64,000 bases of DNA, from contig JALIZF010001866.1 in assembly GCA_029948255.1 (NCBI GenBank), forward strand, positions 626,001 through 690,000, written 5' to 3'. Positions within the stretch are counted from its first letter, which is position 1, and every line of letters begins with the position of its first letter. The notes below the pieces were generated by a model that saw only the letters and a program-made list of their open reading frames with translations, did not search any database and was not told the DNA's origin. Of the stretch, positions 45,501-54,325 are shown piece by piece. A program made the translations under genes and the position numbers. Source of the stretch: Telmatactis stephensoni (Eukaryota; Cnidaria; Anthozoa; Actiniaria; Isophelliidae).

Positions 45501-48310
45501 CTCTCGTCGTCTCCCCTTTTATCTCCCGTCGACTCCCTTCTACATGTGTATGAGGTGATACAAGGTGATATAAGAGACTGAGAATTAGAAACATTACTGA
45601 ACTTGAGATACTCACAAATGCATTCAGAACCTTTCTTTAAAAAGCCCGGTAAACATCGATCACAGCCTTCAGTGCCGTCTTGAAACACAGTGCACTGATA
45701 ACCCTTAGAACATTTAGTACTGGAACATTTAGCTGTGGTAAACAAACAGGGATGAATTAACTTCGACATTTCTTTTTTCTTTTTGCTAACAACAGCTTAG
45801 AGTGCAAACCATAGCGAGAATCGAAACTCCACACCTCTGGTAAGTGGACCCAATGATATGAATTGAACCTGGTCCAGAGGTACCCGCTTACCGTGAGATT
45901 CAACTGTAAAATATATATTTTCTTTGTGAAAATATTTCTATTTCAACCTTGATTATTTTGACCTCGAGCCCCATTATCTTGTATAAAAATTAAAGTCATT
46001 TCTATTTTTGAGTCCATTTGTAATTTTCAATCATTATTTGTCGGTTGAAGGGCCTTCCGGTTGGCTTGAGTGGTGTTCGGAGCAATACTGAGATTCTTAG
46101 GATAATTTAGAAGGCACTGCCTTCGGGTATAATTACACAGTTTTGAAGTTGCTATACTGTCAAGTCCTCTCACGCAAGAAGATGTCTTCTTGTTTGCGTA
46201 GTGGTTCTTCCTCTCCCTCCCCTGCCTAGAGGCCCGCTACGCAGGTTACTTGACCCCTCCCCCTCCCCGAGTGCCAGCCACGTAGGGTAGTGGGGACAGT
46301 GACTGCATTGGCAAAAGAATAGGGGTCTTGTAGTTCAACACTCATAATTAAAATGTTGTAAACGAGGGGCTCCTATACTGTAATTCCATTCGACAAAACG
46401 ATTTTAGACTGAACGATTACCATGCTAATAGCCAGAGCAATATCTTTACCGAAGTACATGTCAGGGTAGCGACTAGAAAGATAACTCACAACGCTTAGTT
46501 AGTTCGGCGGAACAAGAATGCGTACGATTTGAAAGGCAGGCAAGTGGGCTGGAAAAGGGAACACGTACCAAGGCAAACGTTGTGGTTGCCTCAATGCTGG
46601 CTACGCGCGCGGGCATGCACGACTTATCGATCTGACATTAGCTATTCTTCAGAATTAACTCTTAAGAAAACTATTCACTTTAATCTTGATTTGGTGCCAA
46701 TTGGGTTTCCAGGAACGGGCTCCTGGGTTTCATTTGGTGACTTACCGGAACATCCATACAGTTCAATACTAATACAAAATACTCCATCCTTAGGATCTGT
46801 TATATTCAAGCGTACATTCTGTGCTGTCATTGGGAAGCTTCCTTTATCATTCAAATTATGGAGGGTGGCATTCACCAAGTCTGTCTTAAATGCCTGGAAA
46901 TTTAACAATAAAATCTTAAGTGTGAGATTTAGGTGTGACTAAAATGTGATCATCAATTTTACCCCGAGGATCACTAGGAAGACCGAATAGGGCTGGTGTT
47001 AAAATAGAAGTAAAAATTATGCGCAACAGAGCAGAAAAAGTAACAAACTCTTCGGCAAAAGTTTAAAAGTTAAGTCCGTTTCTGAAACGTTAACAACTGA
47101 AAAACATCACTAAACTTGTAGGCTACTGTATGACTAGCTTTGATTTTATACAGTGTATCTTCTCTGATCGCTTGTAATACAGTTATTTTTTCTTGAAAAT
47201 GTTTTATGTGCGTACGTTTTCCAGCCCTGTTCAAATGCGCAATATTTAACGCCCGTTCATGAAATGTTCTTTCGGCCCATCTCAGCCTCATGGCTGTCTT
47301 TCTCTCTGTCAGTATTCTCATCGTCCCGTCGGAATTCCACCATGAAAATGAGGAAGGTTGAGTTGTTGCGATCTGAATTCAACGAGCATCAGTAAACGCT
47401 GTTTAGCGTAGTAGAAAGCAAAAATAAAACTTCACTAAACTCTTTGAAATGCATTCCATTTGCCATATTCTCCAGTCTCACTCCAAGAAAAGATCAACTT
47501 TTTCACTGGAAAGAGATGAGATTGATGTGTGTAGTACTGGATGCCAAGTTTCTTCAAAACATATTGAGAACCAAGATCAACCTGAAAAAATGGAACACGA
47601 AATTCAGAATATATAAGTTCAACATTGGAATAATGAGACCCAAGTTTTATTTCGTATTGGAGTTTTCTCTATTTGAAATTTATGGAGATTCCAAATTAGT
47701 CAGTAATATGGAGGTGTTAGTTCGTACAATAGAGAGTTCTGCTGTGTAGAGTTTTCCTCAATAAAACTAAATAATGTTTGGGGAAATGATTAAGGTCGAT
47801 CCTTACACTGTAATGAGTTTGAGCCAACTCAACAGTAATCAACAATAGTGTGTAGTGAGATTAACAGCATTTCTTACTTTCGAACAACATACCTCAATCC
47901 AGCGCTCCACGTCTGCTTTAAACACACACCAGCCCTTGTTTTTTCCAGTGTAACCAAGAGGGCTATGGGATGGCTTATTGTCACTGAATGATTACAAATA
48001 CAAGATTGTTAATAATCCATTTACATGTAAAACAAGCAATTAACCAAAAAATGCGTCAACTTACCCTACAAATGAAGACGCTGTGAACTTTGCCTGGGAT
48101 ATTCCTGGCAAGATTGGGCTTTCACATCCTGTCATTAACAAAAACGTCAATAAACACAAGCAAGCTATTTGCATTTCTTACATTTACTCCTTTCTTACCA
48201 CTTTGAGATGTCAAAGGTGCTAAAACTATCAACACCAGAAAAATCCAATAAGACTTTGTGAACCACTCGTCCATCAACGGCGCACCATACCTAGCTTGGT
48301 CGTATTTCAA
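33557..48310 (-). CDS. Discoidin/EGF type I membrane protein, acidic tail
   Basis: Twelve exons: 48310-48199, 48128-48065, 47983-47893, 47581-47441, 46893-46746, 45732-45616, 45266-45147, 44434-44393, 43001-42876, 37563-37291, 36231-36094, 34005-33557. All keep phase, giving 606 residues. In order: signal peptide (YWIFLVLIVLAPL, within 1-38); a discoidin (F5/8 type C) domain at about 39-185, with CESP at its start, WIEVDLGSQYVLKKLGIQYY and a closing LYGC; a cysteine-rich module; and EGF-like modules, several of calcium-binding type (DINECD, DVDECK, DIDECK, DTNECL, DRDECK). A transmembrane helix (FLLIVASVFLVWLF) at about 520-535 and an acidic tail (YDEDEDEFDDSDDSDDTD) follow. EGF exons are phase 1-1, which favours exon shuffling. 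The likely role is cell-surface adhesion or ligand binding; no specific orthologue is recognised. The intron 37564-42875 contains other genes. Confidence 0.88.
35880..35951. mobile_element. Short element with ccctgcgagcagag ends
   Basis: taccctgcgagcagagtctc at the left and gagacactgctcgtagggta at the right are inverse. A related element lies at 58906-58974. It is in the last intron of the discoidin/EGF gene. Confidence 0.75.
36253..36390. mobile_element. MITE, family C (agagtggttttcat ends)
   Basis: It opens tagagtggttttcattaacc and closes ggtttatgaaaaccactcta, flanked by TA. A second copy lies at 42565-42709 in the same host gene. It is about 20 bases upstream of the EGF exon ending at 36231. 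Confidence 0.85.
36418..36549. mobile_element. MITE, family A, best-preserved copy
   Basis: The ends tagagcagatttcgtatgac and cgtacgaaatctgctcta are near-perfect inverses with TA flanks. The core is ggcaggaatttcgaatg. It follows the family C MITE by 27 bases, and a TGCAAC-rich element starts directly after it. Confidence 0.9.
36555..36770. repeat. TGCAAC-rich element
   Basis: It opens ggcgttgttacacggtgcaa, the inverse of the end of the 12800-13090 element, and has internal tgcaat / attgc words throughout. It is probably a non-autonomous transposon of the same family as the copies at 13870, 48551 and 54430. Confidence 0.6.
36949..37274. mobile_element. MITE, family D (caaaatgtg foldback), copy 1
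   Basis: The core is a palindrome: attccattttccgtacgtct ... gatgacgtcaaaatgtg is mirrored by cacattttgacgtcttctg ... acggaaaaatagaat. It is followed by a CCAAT-bearing tail (caaccaatcagagcgag, gaccaatcaaaacgcgcg). The second copy at 44613-45001 is in the opposite orientation. Its end lies 16 bases from the exon ending at 37291. Confidence 0.85.
37886..38957 (-). mobile_element. Decayed PIF/Harbinger-type DNA transposon
   Basis: The terminal inverted repeats tacgaatcaagagaatccag (left) and ctggattctcttgattcgta (right) bound about 1.07 kb, with the (gtc)n run at 38915-38938 extending the right one. Inside is a 100-codon frame resembling the N-terminal region of HARBI1-like nucleases. The DDE catalytic domain is missing, so the copy is non-autonomous. 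It is nested in an intron of the discoidin/EGF gene. Confidence 0.75.
38404..38706 (-). pseudogene. HARBI1-like transposase fragment
   Basis: It encodes 100 residues starting MPKLRENRIALLYAHEAN. The segment MSDDECKTEFRYYKNDVYKL and the following LDLPEKFTCYNGLKI match the conserved N-terminal region found before the DDE domain in Harbinger-derived nucleases. The frame ends at AVYLFC, where the catalytic part would begin. It lies between the inverted repeats at 37886 and 38957. Confidence 0.65.
39159..39303. mobile_element. MITE with gagtacaaacactaaaagtg ends
   Basis: Left tagagtacaaacactaaaag and right cttttagtgtttgtactcta are exact inverses with TA flanks. The inside is AT-rich with tgcactattta / tagcgctattta words. 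It lies in the large intron of the discoidin/EGF gene. Confidence 0.9.
39752..39937. mobile_element. MITE with ttaaagaatca ends
   Basis: ttaaagaatcactgtcaacc at the left and ggctggcaatgattctttaa at the right are inverse. Next to them, cgcagtcctttgcgcg and cgcgcaaaggactgtg also pair. No coding capacity. Confidence 0.85.
40052..41296 (-). CDS. Nested single-exon orphan protein with internal repeat
   Basis: An uninterrupted 414-codon frame runs from ATG (MFPKNSMGISNKK) to a stop, exceptional in this AT-rich window and therefore probably a real gene. I recognise no domain. The protein is polar and low in hydrophobic residues, with no signal peptide or membrane helix. Residues about 200-307 contain two copies of a 53-residue unit, each with LPRKFPPTSTLVSVP (SPRK in copy 2), EIEQET, YPMSEPPP and YEESQQDSSHMVSS. 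The C-terminal third is basic (RRFRSSDRRRRNEVCDSLDQ). It lies wholly inside intron 37564-42875 of the discoidin/EGF gene on the same strand. It may be intrinsically disordered. An unspliced exon of the host gene is unlikely, because the flanking exons already join in phase. Confidence 0.75.
   Translation of the reverse strand: MFPKNSMGISNKKDCRQSFGPTDKERKNLQEDELQWDGIVGGRKYRFQYQSQGFEPPEIFERIDQEPYIGETPASTNNKRKVQYSFRTREPLLNRCAKLSEEPRNRDCLQNDVVTREKNSVGKSNEIVPSWKSKSPIMFTRSRMNYVGQKEDKKTKSHRFQEEFDLPHDSDVLAFSNHFAVRDRFSSVGRRIKLPPIQSLPQLLPRKFPPTSTLVSVPKRVEIEQETSYPMSEPPPFIYEESQQDSSHMVSSLLQVSPRKFPPTSTLVSVPERVEIEQETTYPMSEPPPLIYEESQQDSSHMVSSEESKADSWKPLKSRNDNHFQGISPENKLSVHPGKRSNIFASIYNRLVPSTPVQPRHGRAATISEQFLARRFRSSDRRRRNEVCDSLDQFMKERMQTRALVKRFGIDKQK
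40383..40694 (-). repeat. Tandem duplication, period 159 bases
   Basis: The unit starting ctcgagaccatgtggctgga at 40383 recurs at 40542, with only a few differences over about 150 bases. The 159-base period is 53 codons, so the reading frame of the nested gene is kept. The high identity suggests a recent duplication. Confidence 0.95.
41986..42135. mobile_element. MITE with ccggttgtacgaagg ends
   Basis: The ends ccggttgtacgaagg and ccttcgtacaaccgg are exact inverses. The inside is built from repeated tatccagcggataaa and gtggataactcttatcc words, so the whole element is a degenerate array of 'atccannggat' units. I recall this type as common in stony coral DNA. Confidence 0.9.
42565..42709. mobile_element. 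MITE, family C copy 2
   Basis: It opens tagagtggttttcataagcc and closes gggtttttgaaaaccactcta, flanked by TA. It is the same family as 36253. It lies about 170 bases downstream (in gene direction) of the EGF exon 42876-43001. Confidence 0.9.
43400..43780 (+). repeat. Degenerate tandem array 'gagaggtggtcgtt'
   Basis: Units such as agagaggtggttattatag, agaggtggtcattgtag and agagagcgccattatagag recur with a spacing of about 19-30 bases. The array is imperfect and purine-rich on this strand. It lies in an intron of the discoidin/EGF gene. Confidence 0.75.
43819..44045. mobile_element. MITE with agagtgatttagcaaac ends
   Basis: tagagtgatttagcaaacac at the left and gcgtttcctaaatcattcta at the right are inverse, with TA flanks. 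The inside has cgacgtc and tgacgtc words. A related fragment (gaaagatttagcaaacacgacgcg) lies at about 13460. Confidence 0.8.
44203..44370 (-). ncRNA. Hammerhead-like core inside a 47-bp inverted repeat
   Basis: The arms 44203-44249 and 44324-44370 match over 47 bases with one difference. On the minus strand, 44274-44250 reads ctgatga, then a five-base-pair GC stem with a three-base loop (gggcc-tta-ggccc) after one extra base, then gaaa. That order (CUGAUGA, stem II, GAAA) is the conserved core of hammerhead ribozymes, known from Penelope-like retroelements. The cleavage-site strand was not identified and the extra base before stem II is atypical, so activity is unproven. A relative occurs at 19627-19665. 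It lies in an intron of the discoidin/EGF gene beside the 42-base exon at 44393. Confidence 0.4.
44613..45001. mobile_element. MITE, family D copy 2
   Basis: The ends tattggaattt and aaattccaata are inverse. The 190-base core (44764-44955) is a near-perfect palindrome: attccatttttccgtgcgtc ... gacgtcaaaatgtggtgag mirrored by ctcaccacattttgacgtc ... acgcacggaaaaatggaat. It is in inverse orientation to the copy at 36949 and better preserved. Confidence 0.9.
46894..47440. other. Intron 4 of the discoidin/EGF gene, no feature
   Basis: The intron between discoidin exons 47441-47581 and 46746-46893 contains short open frames but no motif. The donor is weak (aga|gtttag), though phase and homology support it. 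Confidence 0.6.
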
Positions 48311-48550
48311 CTCAAATAGAAAGGGTTAAAAAAGGCAAAAAAGGTTTTGAAAACAAAAAGGTGCGTCAAGCTAACACTGTAACTTGAACAGCGCGCGAGG
48401 ACAGGATTGTGACGTCACAAAGAATTAAGATGTTTTAATTAGTGCGCGCGCACACGGAACCGAGGCGCGTCAGCGTGCAATGTGGGATCAGCTAGATCCA
48501 TATAAAAACGTGAAAGGCTTTCACTAAAACGCCTTTTTCCTTCGTCTAAA

Positions 48551-48768
48551 ACTTAAAGCCTGTACACACGATGCAAGTTTCTCTGCGCCAATGCGCGCCA
48601 ATGTTACACCATGTCCACTCCTAGTGTTGCGTCCAACGTTGCAGACCTATACTTGTAAGTTTTATATATAATTTGCGCGCAACAGCAGGTATGCGTACAC
48701 GGTGCAACTCTGTTGGACGCTGTTGCAGAAAAAGTCACAAAAAAAGTTGTACCGTTTGTTCGGGCTTT
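48551..48768. mobile_element. TGCAAC-family element with inverse ends
   Basis: aaagcctgtacacacgatgc at the left and gtaccgtttgttcgggcttt at the right are inverse. Internal gttgcgtccaacgttgc and gcaactctgttggacgctg also pair. It is the clearest member of the family and starts about 240 bases upstream of the discoidin/EGF start codon. Confidence 0.7.
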
Positions 48769-49031
48769 AAGGTAGGAAAACAAAAGGATCAAGACAGAAA
48801 AAGGATGAGTTTTCAAATTTATTGATTAGGGTGAAATTAACTTCAGTCTTTGAGTGTTTTCATTTATAGTCACTTTGTTCAAACTGTGAAGAGAGTTTAT
48901 TCTTTTCATCATTTAAATATTTTTATAAAATCAATATATTTTAGATAAAAATTATTACATTTTGTCAATTGATTTTATTTACATTAAAATCATTTGATAT
49001 TGATTAATAATGGTAATTAAACTGAGTGGAG

Positions 49032-49431
49032 TGCAATTTGGGCCGAAATCATACGATTACAAAACTGCACGACCGCGTAGCGGGAGTTTGATAATCACGA
49101 GTATGATTTCTGGCCCAAAATTGCACGACACGAAGTTTAATTTCCACTTAATTATATCCATTTTGAAATCTCAACTTTTTTGCTCTACTTTTTTATCAAA
49201 AATGTGAAAACAGGTTCAAGGAAAAAAATCCCACAGCTTGACAGCAATCAAATGGCTTTTTTGATTCTTGTATATGATTGGCTGATAATAAAAGACACTG
49301 TTTTGTGATTGTTTGGGAAAAAAAAGATGCGATTAATGAAGCAAAAGGATGCAATTTAGGAATTAATCGCACACTTTTTAACCAATCAGATTGCAGAAAT
49401 CACCAGTGATTTCAAAATGGATATAATTAAC
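49032..49431. repeat. Two adjacent inverted repeats
   Basis: One pair is gggccgaaatcatacg against cgagtatgatttctggccc (about 49039-49120). A second, wider pair is taattatatccattttgaaa (from 49150) against tttcaaaatggatataatta (to 49430). Either could be a decayed DNA element; no coding capacity. Confidence 0.7.
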
Positions 49432-50563
49432 ATTAAAATCGTGCCCAGTAAATACATATTACCGTACTTTGTTCAATTCTGCATATAATCATAAAATACG
49501 AAATTATAATGCCCTGTAAAATATGCTTTTGAGTATAAAATTTTTTATACGATAAAAATATTGGATAGCAAATAGCAGAAAATATTCAGTAAATGTTAAT
49601 AGCAGAAAATATTCTTTGAATTCAATAATTTTGACCTTTTAATTGATTAATGAGTAGATGTTAACTGGACAGTGATGTCCTGGTCATTTGTTTGTATTTA
49701 TATGTTGCAAAGAACCTAACAAAATATTTAATGTGGAGGTCTTAATAGTCCAGTTCCGAGGTAATCCTCACCTGCCACATACAAAGGAATTAGTTTCGGA
49801 CCCCTGCTACTGCGCATTTCCCGCGCGCATTCGAGCGCGCGCACTTTTATTAGAGAGCATTGGTATTACCATGGGGAGTCTGGGCACTAGTAAGCGAGCG
49901 ATTGAAAACGTAGAAACTCTAACTTTAGTAGAGAAAAATTATATTTTGTCATCCAAATATCGAAAAAATTTAATCAAGAAACCTTGTACACTATGCCTGT
50001 AGGTATTTAACTTCGAACTTTTAAATTTAGTTAATCTTATCCTTAGAAAAAGCCGGCTAGAAAATCGCTAAAATGGGTGATATTTGGTGTTCGTTTTTGG
50101 TGTGTTTTCTCTTTTGTGCTTTTCTAACTCTTGAAATAATACGGTGAACCCCTCTTTTTTCTCGGGTTTTGACTTGCCAAACAATAATCTTTAAATGACA
50201 GGATTTTAAAGGAAATTCATTGACGAAATCTAAGGCTCCGGAACTACCTTAAAGCGGCTCATGGAAGTTGTTTTGGTACAATGACTTAAATAGCTTTATG
50301 CACATAGCCTCATTCTGATTCCTTTGCATGTGACAAGTAAATGCCATAACTAGAATATGTCATACTATGTTCACCTCTAGAGCCAAAAATGGGGGACATG
50401 GTTCTTCAATAATAAGCTTGGAAAGGAAAATGTGAATATACTGATGGTAATCCTGAATACCAAAGTCATAAGTCAAGTCATCTTTGCAAATCATCTACAT
50501 TCTATTTAAGGTAAATTAACTTTCTAAAGTCACTGCATAGCAGCCGGCATGAAAAAGATCACT

Positions 50564-52427
50564 TTATGTTGAAGGCTGCTGGACAGTGGCTGAGGCTTCT
50601 GGGAGTTCTTGTGCCCATATAAGAGCATTGTTCCCATTGGCATCTTCTTGAACTGGTTGAAGGATATCGCGATACACAAATACAATATCAGCCAGCCAGA
50701 CAAGGAAATCAAGGAAACCAAATGCCTGTTCAATGTAGAGACATTGTGTTAAGTGGAAGTATAGAGATATGTAACTAAGAGAAGATTATTTCAATAATGA
50801 GGTAAAAGTAACGAGAGGGGAGACATGTACAGTCAACAAAGACATCTGCACAAACCCTTTTAAAGCCTGCTCCACTAATCATGGACAAGGCACCAGGTAG
50901 AAACGTGGCCAGAAAAATGTTCATCTATCTGCATTAAAATAATGCAACTAGCTAGGCAGACACTAAAATTTGTGTGTCTGTGTAATAACTCAGTTTTGAT
51001 TTCGACCATGCACGACAGAGAATACCCCACCCCAACCCCTCCCTGATCCCTCACCCCCAAAGGCCCCTCTAAGTTGATGATGACATTTTCTGTCTTGGGG
51101 GGAGGACAGTGGCTAAGGCTTCAAAGAACAAATATTTCCCACTATTGCTTACCACAGATAGAAACAGTGTAGTATAGTCAGGGTAGGACACTGCGACCTG
51201 GCAACTTTTTAATTCAGGAACTGTACATGAACTTTTTGCATATTCCTCAAAGGCATTGATCTCTCTTTCAATTTCCTTTCTCAGGGTAAAAAGATTGAAT
51301 AACCACAAACTAGTACTCACGACAAGAAGAAAAGCAACTACAATTGCTGAAAATAATTCCTGAAATGGGTAAATAAAGTATGTGAGTATAAGGGGGCTTT
51401 CATTTAATATATAGCTAATGCGGAGTAGGCAAAATTGTGTGTGTGTGCTTGTGTTTATGGAACAGTGGGGTGGGAGGAGTTGTGTTATTTTGGGAAGGTA
51501 GATTTTGTGGGAGAGGTGGTTTGAAACTCCAAATAGTCAGTTTATCAGCAGTGACACTAATAGTTTTAGTAAAAGAACGACATGGAGATAATAAATGGAA
51601 AAGTATCTACCATGTCATTCTTTTACTAAAACTCCAAATAAATATGAAAAATATAAGGGGGTTATGGAATTTGTGCCTACCATGGAGGGGTTAGACTATT
51701 TGGAAAACTCTCCAGGAAATTTTACCAATCCCCTCTCCATCCTCCTCATGCACTAATAAATGAAAATTATGGGGATGCCATAACTAGGCATAATGCATGT
51801 TTGCGTATTTGTTAAAATGGCATGGTCACAGCGTACAGTTACAGTAGAAATGTTTTATAGATATCACTCATACAAAATCTACTCTATAAGTATTCAGTCA
51901 GGTACTTACTGTATACATAACTATTTGTCCCGCTGATTGGGTTCTATGAGCAATACATGATATCACCACCATGGAGATGGCCTGAACCATAGTTACTATA
52001 GCAACCGCTACATAAAGTTGCACACAGACACTGATTGCACTATCAAAGCTGAACTTAGTGGGAGCATCTTGACCAGTATAGACTGCAGTTGTATTTTCAT
52101 AATACTTGAAAGGATATTTGACCGTTATATTAAGCCAGTTTACTTTGTCTTTTGTGTGCAAAAATGCGCGCTGTTCGTAAGTCACGCAAAACGGGAAAAT
52201 CAATAAAGGAAGAAGCTGAAACAAGATTAGGAAATTGAGCATTAGTGATGTTGATAACATTAACTCATGATATTTTCTTTTTCTAACAATTATGGCATAC
52301 CTAGCTGCGCAGTATGATTCCTTAATACAAGGCCACATGCCAAACTTACGATCCCTATCATAATATTTACCAAAACAATAAAACTGGAGCGTAAATTAAC
52401 CATAAAGTCTGTAAAGTCTTTGAGCAT
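50564..52427 (-). CDS. Synaptophysin-family (physin) vesicle protein
   Basis: Four exons, all phase 0: 52427-52350, 52215-51910, 51359-51153, 50725-50564, giving 250 residues. The layout is that of the synaptophysin/synaptogyrin MARVEL-domain family, with four membrane helices: FIVLVNIMIGILLPLLIF, VCVQLYVAVAIVTMVQAISM, LFSAIVVAFLLVVSTSLWLF and LFLSVVAFGFLDFLVWLADI. The first luminal loop carries two N-glycosylation sites (NIT, NTT) and the family-like VKYPFKYY. The second carries a cysteine pair (SSCTVPELKSC), as in synaptophysins. The C-terminal tail is short (ends VQQPST) and lacks the long tyrosine-rich tail of vertebrate synaptophysin. Family membership is clear; assignment to a specific paralogue is not. 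Confidence 0.85.
51810..51886. mobile_element. Partial family A MITE in a physin intron
   Basis: Only the right half is kept: cagtagaaatgttttatag and the end tcactcatacaaaatctactcta. It lies 24 bases from the exon ending at 51910. Confidence 0.65.
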
Positions 52428-53603
52428 GTTGAAACAGATCTCTCCCTTGTATTGGAACGTGCTGTGTCACTGAAGAGACGCTTCAAGGGGGGAAAGTAAA
52501 ACTTACATTACGCAATAATCTGAATTTATAACCAATGATTTAATTTGAATAAATGAATTCTCACTCATCTACGAAATGTATTTTCTGCTCAGGTCTGTTT
52601 GGAACGTCACACAGGGTTCCAGATATCGAGATAAAGTGTGTTATGATAACGTTAGTGAGTGGCCCAGATTTAAATGCTAGCTTATCGCCTACATGCTGAT
52701 CAATTAAGACCTGTTGAAACTAAACAAAGCCATTTAGATCCTTTCTCTCTAGAATTAAAGACTATTTCTCTAGGAGACGAAACTCATTCTTAAAGTAACA
52801 CAACACAACAAAGGAGGAGAGAAGCTGGAACGGCCTTTGTTTGGATGGCTTTTGTGCTGAATGACTTTCGAAAACTTCAACTTACTATTTCTGAAATCTT
52901 TATCCAAAACAAGTAATGTTTCAATATTTTCCATCTTGACTCGCCATGAAGTAATAAAGCCATTTTGAGGTAATAAAGTTGGTCCAAGTTATCCAAATAT
53001 CGGACAGGCCAGTACGAGAACCGCGTGCGCGATGCATTACCTTGAAACATGTACAGTCTTGTGTAGAAGGGAGGGGAGTGTGGGGAAATATCAACATATC
53101 CGTCCACGAACAATGAAATGAAACGGTTACTTGTAATTGGGACAAAAATGACCATTATAAAATATTATCTTGCCTCTCTCCCTCCCCCTTCCTATTCAAT
53201 GTTGTTTCATGAAGGTACAACTAAAATGAGACGAGGGAAGAGGAGTTGTAAATGAAGCTACTGTCATTCTACACACTTGCAACATGTTTCAATAGTAGCT
53301 TCTGAAATAATCAGTGTTATAATTATAAGTGTTTAGATAAATTCCGAAGTGACCACGGTATTAAAGAGAAGAATGATGACAGTAAATCAGTCAACCAAAT
53401 ACGCCTTTTGCATTAATTCTCTCAATTACAGACCGAATTGGACTCCACCCAGTCCTATCAATAAACCATAATACTTAAGTAATACTTAAATTGATATAGT
53501 AAGTATGGTCTTAAAAAGGATTCTCAGTAGATATATATAGAGAGAGAGAATCAAAACGTCATCACCCTTGGGGCTTATTGTGACGTTCTTCATTTTGCAA
53601 CAA

Positions 53604-53789
53604 CTAAGGGACCGGACATTATTTACAGGGATGGGTGGCTGGTGCAAATAGAGGGGGGCCACAGATTTTTACGCTCACTCTGTAAGAATGTTATGCGTAT
53701 ATGTATGTAGAAATTGAGCAGTTACCTTTTTCATTTGCACCAGCCCCCCCCCCCCCCTCCCTCCCTGTAAATAATGACCAGTCCCTAAG
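53604..53789. mobile_element. MITE with ctaagggaccggacattatt ends
   Basis: The left end ctaagggaccggacattatt and right end aataatgaccagtccctaag are inverse. The inner gtggctggtgcaaatagag and ttgcaccagccccccc also pair. A poly-C run (about 14) sits near the right end. Confidence 0.85.
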
Positions 53790-54089
53790 AAACAATAAAC
53801 GCTGTAAATGATTTTGAATATTTTATTTAAATTGATATAGTTTATAAGTACATGATCCCTTTATAAGGAATGATAATTACATTAGTATTAAAAATATCCC
53901 ATTTAATATATTGAATTTTGTCTTGTGTAGCCCCAAAAAGTCATTGAATATACTATTCGTATACTAGACTAGATAAAAAAAATCACTATCTGTAAAACTA
54001 AACCGTGCTGGTAACTTAGCATAGCTGACAATCATAAGCAACATACAACTAAAATTATCGATCGTTGTCCGTTTTTCTCTACTTTAACA

Positions 54090-54325
54090 ATACCCATAAT
54101 GCCTTGTGTTTTGGGGTGGCTATTTGCATGCAATCCAGGCATTCAATTCATGCAATTGCCTGCATGCAATTCAAATCAAACAAAATGGCGTTTAATGACG
54201 AAGCAGCTAATAAATCTTATAACGATGTCTACTAATTTAGAAAATTAAGCTCAAAAATCTACAAACTCCTTTCTGATGATTTTGAAAAATCTATTACCCT
54301 CCAGGGCGCAAGGCATTATGGATAT
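54090..54325. mobile_element. Element with acccataatgccttg ends
   Basis: caatacccataatgccttgt at the left and gcgcaaggcattatggatat at the right are inverse. The inside has repeated tgcatgcaattc words. A similar word (gcgcaaagcattatgggtt) occurs alone at 22071. Confidence 0.6.

Larger units (their letters stand above)
48311..50563. other. Intergenic region with two foldback repeats
   Basis: It lies between the start of the discoidin/EGF gene and the stop of the synaptophysin-family gene, both on the minus strand. It should hold the promoter of the former. A TGCAAC-type element is at 48551-48768 and nested inverted repeats at 49032-49431. A GC-rich patch with tcccgcgcgcattcgagcgcg lies at about 49815. 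No further gene is seen. Confidence 0.6.

Noticed and set aside
46529..46942. 137-codon plus-strand frame
   Set aside because: It overlaps the discoidin exon 46746-46893 on the other strand, which has homology and correct phase.
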